Source: Adonisia turfae CCMR0081 (GTDB lineage Bacteria > Cyanobacteriota > Cyanobacteriia > Phormidesmidales > Phormidesmidaceae). Taken from it: a DNA stretch of 64,000 nucleotides. Below are positions 61,496-64,000 of the stretch, piece by piece. Under the pieces are notes generated by a model, which was not told the DNA's origin, ran no database searches, and saw only the letters and a program-made list of their open reading frames with translations. Each line of letters begins with the position of its first letter. Positions within the stretch are counted from its first letter, which is position 1. The DNA is taken from NCBI RefSeq assembly GCF_011009555.1, contig NZ_QXHD01000004.1:7465118-7529117 (forward strand), in the 5' to 3' direction. A program made the position numbers and the translations under genes.

Positions 61496-64000
61496 TTACG
61501 CACCAGACTCTGTCGGGGTCCTGGGAGTCAACTGCAAGTAAAGCCCCGGCACAACCAACAGAGCAATCAACGTCGCCGACATTAATCCAAAAATGATCGC
61601 CATACACAACGGGAACCATTTCGCATCACTCAGCGCCAGCGGAATCAAACCAATCACAGTTGTGATCGACGTTGTCACAATGGGGCGTAATCGATCGCTA
61701 GCCCCCAGAGCAGCCGCATGGCGTACATCCCAGCCTTCTCTGCGGCGCTCATTCATGGTGTCCACCATGACAATTGCATTATTTACCACAATGCCTGTGA
61801 GAGAAATAATACCAATGGCCGTTGGGAACGAAAACGGTAGATTCAGCACAACATAGCCAAAGATTGTCCCAATCAAGGCAAAGGGAATGGTGAGGATAAT
61901 AATCACTGGCTGGGTGTAGGAACCAAACTGGAGCACCAGCACCGCAAACACCAGAAAGATGGCCACCACTAACATCTGCCCTGCCGAACCAAAGGTTTCA
62001 CTACTGGTATCGGCGTCACCACCAAACTTATAGGTGTAGCCCCGAGGCCAGCGGTCAGGATTCTTGGGATCGGTGGAATCGTACTGCATGGCCTCCAGAT
62101 AGGGTACAAGTTCAGCCAAGATCTGACTGTCATAGTAGCCCTGGCCAGGAATCACTTTAGCCAACACCGTGACGCTGCGCTGGGTATCGCGATGGGTGAT
62201 GGAAAGGGGAACAGCCCCCTGGACCGGTTCCAATAAAGCATTGGCAGGCAGCGCCTCACCTTCAGGGGTGATAAACCGCATGGTGGCAAATTCATCTAGC
62301 CGAGCCGGTCCACCCACTTCGCCATTTTGAGAGGGCCATCGAGTACTCAAACGAATTTCCAGATCTTCTTCGCCACTGCCCACAGAAAAGTCACCCACCT
62401 CATTGTCAATCATCAGATAGCGCCCCTGGATCCCCAAATCTTCTTGACTAATGCCATAGAAATCTAAGGCCTCTCGTTTAGGCACAAACTTGTAATCTTC
62501 CCGTAAGTTACCAAGGTCATCCCGCACATCCATCGTGCCGGGAATCTCTCGCAAGGCCTGCTGCACCTGACCAGAAATCTCCCGCAGGGTTTGCAGATCT
62601 TTACCATAGAGTTCTACTTGGATAGGGTCTTCACCGCCCCCGGTACGCTCATATTGAACCGCTAAGATGGCTCCTGGATAATCCCGTAGGATGGTGTTGT
62701 TGATCTCTCGCCTGAGATCGCGAGCATACTCAAAGGAGTCACGGTCTCGCTGAGGCCGCTCGACGAACATTGTCGATAAACCAACAAAGTAGTCGGCATT
62801 GGTGGGTTTGATTTCACTAGATGCGACTAAATTACTGCGCTGACCCACCAGTTTCACCACACTTTCAAAGACTTTTTCTCCGTTAGGGTCACTATAGTTA
62901 CGAACAAATTCACCCATGCGATCAGCCACCTCTTGGGAGCGGGTCAGCGTGGTAGCTGGGGGTAATTCCACATTAATGCTGAGCTTACGGGCCTCCGCAT
63001 CTGGAAATAGGGCAGATGGTAGCCCCGTGAACAACACCATAGCTAGCACAAACAAAGCAATTGTGCTAGCTGTCCATAGACGGGCCACCCGCCGATTGGG
63101 CACCGTTACCTTTAAGCTCCATTGGGTAAACTTTTTAGAGACTTCTTCAGTCAGGCGGTCCACAAAGGTTTTAGCATCGCCCTTACCCTGCACATTATCT
63201 AGCAAGAATTTAGAGAGGGGCACAACAACTAGTAAAGCAATTACATAGCTCAGCACCAAACAGGTAATGGCACTAATGGGAATCAGGCGCACAAACTTAC
63301 CCATGGTACCTGCGATCGCCATCAACGGAGCCATGGCTAAAATGGTCGTCAGCTGGCCTGAAAACGCAGGAGCCGCATAGGTCTTCACGGTTTTAATCGC
63401 CGCTTGGGAAAAGGTTAGCCCCTCAATATATAGACCATTGTGCATGCCCTCCAGCATCAGGATAAACACATCCACCAGCAGCCCCAACGCCAGGATCATG
63501 CCAATCATCACCATGGTGTTGAGGGTATACCCCATCATCCACAGAAAGAAAATCGCCCCTGCAAACGTCAGGGGAATGGCTAATCCAGCAATCAGCGCCT
63601 CGCGCCAGGTGAGGGCCACAAAGAGAATGGCAAAGACACAGAGTGACGCCTGAAAAACGTTGCTACCGAGGTCGTTAAGTTCAGTTTGAATTTTGTCCGC
63701 ATCGCTATTGAGAACGCGATAGTCCATGCCATGGGGCCATAGCTCAGGGTCTTCACGGGCAGATTCCATGGCCGCTAGGGCACCATTAACCACTTGGGTC
63801 GTATCACTACCGGCCACTTTCACCACATCCAGCACGATGGTGGGTGAAAATTCAGCCCCTTGCCAGCTCACATCGGCTCGATTGGTCTCTCGCTCTAGAC
63901 CCTGATAAACGTCAGCCACCTCAGCTAAGCGCACCACACGATTATCATTCAGCCGAGCAACCGGCAGACTGCTCAAATCCTCCAACGTGCGAAAGCGACC
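61496..64000 (-). CDS. RND-family efflux permease, partial (C-terminal part)
   Basis: The gene runs off the right edge; about 834 codons are visible and the N-terminal 200-250 residues are missing. AcrB-type order is seen: porter domain, TM block 1 with ILALGLLVDVFILMLEGM and PAFSGQLTTILAM, the second porter domain, and TM block 2 with TGIVVNNAIVMVDTMNE. In AcrB the proton relay needs D407-D408 and K940. Here the positions read D-V and N, so coupling must differ. These pumps export metals, drugs or lipids with an adaptor, not seen here. Confidence 0.93.
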   Translation of the reverse strand, partial: GRFRTLEDLSSLPVARLNDNRVVRLAEVADVYQGLERETNRADVSWQGAEFSPTIVLDVVKVAGSDTTQVVNGALAAMESAREDPELWPHGMDYRVLNSDADKIQTELNDLGSNVFQASLCVFAILFVALTWREALIAGLAIPLTFAGAIFFLWMMGYTLNTMVMIGMILALGLLVDVFILMLEGMHNGLYIEGLTFSQAAIKTVKTYAAPAFSGQLTTILAMAPLMAIAGTMGKFVRLIPISAITCLVLSYVIALLVVVPLSKFLLDNVQGKGDAKTFVDRLTEEVSKKFTQWSLKVTVPNRRVARLWTASTIALFVLAMVLFTGLPSALFPDAEARKLSINVELPPATTLTRSQEVADRMGEFVRNYSDPNGEKVFESVVKLVGQRSNLVASSEIKPTNADYFVGLSTMFVERPQRDRDSFEYARDLRREINNTILRDYPGAILAVQYERTGGGEDPIQVELYGKDLQTLREISGQVQQALREIPGTMDVRDDLGNLREDYKFVPKREALDFYGISQEDLGIQGRYLMIDNEVGDFSVGSGEEDLEIRLSTRWPSQNGEVGGPARLDEFATMRFITPEGEALPANALLEPVQGAVPLSITHRDTQRSVTVLAKVIPGQGYYDSQILAELVPYLEAMQYDSTDPKNPDRWPRGYTYKFGGDADTSSETFGSAGQMLVVAIFLVFAVLVLQFGSYTQPVIIILTIPFALIGTIFGYVVLNLPFSFPTAIGIISLTGIVVNNAIVMVDTMNERRREGWDVRHAAALGASDRLRPIVTTSITTVIGLIPLALSDAKWFPLCMAIIFGLMSATLIALLVVPGLYLQLTPRTPTESGA

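Noticed and set aside
1-64000. tRNA, rRNA, CRISPR, prophage or toxin-antitoxin genes
   Set aside because: Intergenic stretches were read for T-loop motifs, direct repeats with spacers and phage or toxin families. None was convincing.

Overview
The window looks like a piece of a cyanobacterial chromosome. The octamer GCGATCGC (HIP1) recurs throughout. Several protein families are typical of cyanobacteria: LexA, DUF1400 esterase, exosortase with PEP-CTERM, CHAT fused to a haemagglutinin secretion domain, DUF4347/DUF4114, and a group II intron relic. Three different Na+/H+ antiporter families plus a V/A-type ATPase suggest a salt- or alkali-exposed organism, probably filamentous or colony forming, judging by the many surface and polysaccharide genes. 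No rRNA, tRNA or CRISPR was found. I cannot name the species.

Layout. 1-7.2 kb: a decayed TPR-like gene, a DUF389 membrane protein, a BON-like small protein, a STAS-sugar transferase fusion, a GIY-YIG nuclease, an orphan ABC ATPase and lexA with a palindromic promoter. 7.3-14.7 kb: a four-gene signalling cassette on the minus strand (PhnD-like lipoprotein, two hybrid histidine kinases, REC-GGDEF-EAL). 14.8-18.5 kb: NhaC antiporter, membrane glycosyltransferase, LysE exporter. 18.5-21.8 kb: a scarred region with a hypothetical gene cut by an IS5-family element, a group II intron tail and a frameshifted pseudogene. 21.8-26.7 kb: a PEP-CTERM protein and a 1276-residue TPS-CHAT protein. 26.8-36.6 kb: a reductase/epimerase, an NhaP antiporter, and a DUF4347/propeller/DUF4114 protein followed by a HlyD-MacB-ATPase export operon. 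36.6-43.2 kb: an interspersed repeat, ROK kinase, pentapeptide protein, ASCH protein, exosortase and GMC oxidoreductase. 43.9-48.4 kb: a NitT/TauT-type ABC operon, a 56-residue Cys-rich protein and TehB. 48.5-56 kb: a seven-gene V/A-ATPase operon ordered B-D-I-K-E-DUF2764-A. 56.8-64 kb: small membrane protein, GNAT, DUF1400 esterase, CPA2 antiporter and a truncated RND pump.

How it fits together. The V/A-ATPase and the antiporters would together handle Na+/H+ balance. The envelope theme (sugar transferase, GT2, TPS-CHAT, PEP-CTERM/exosortase, DUF4347 with an export operon) points to surface construction, and the signalling cassette ends in a probable c-di-GMP phosphodiesterase that could control it. 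A feature of the whole window is the frequency of exact two-copy tandem duplications (9-45 bp) between genes, several of which lie across stop codons or just before start codons.
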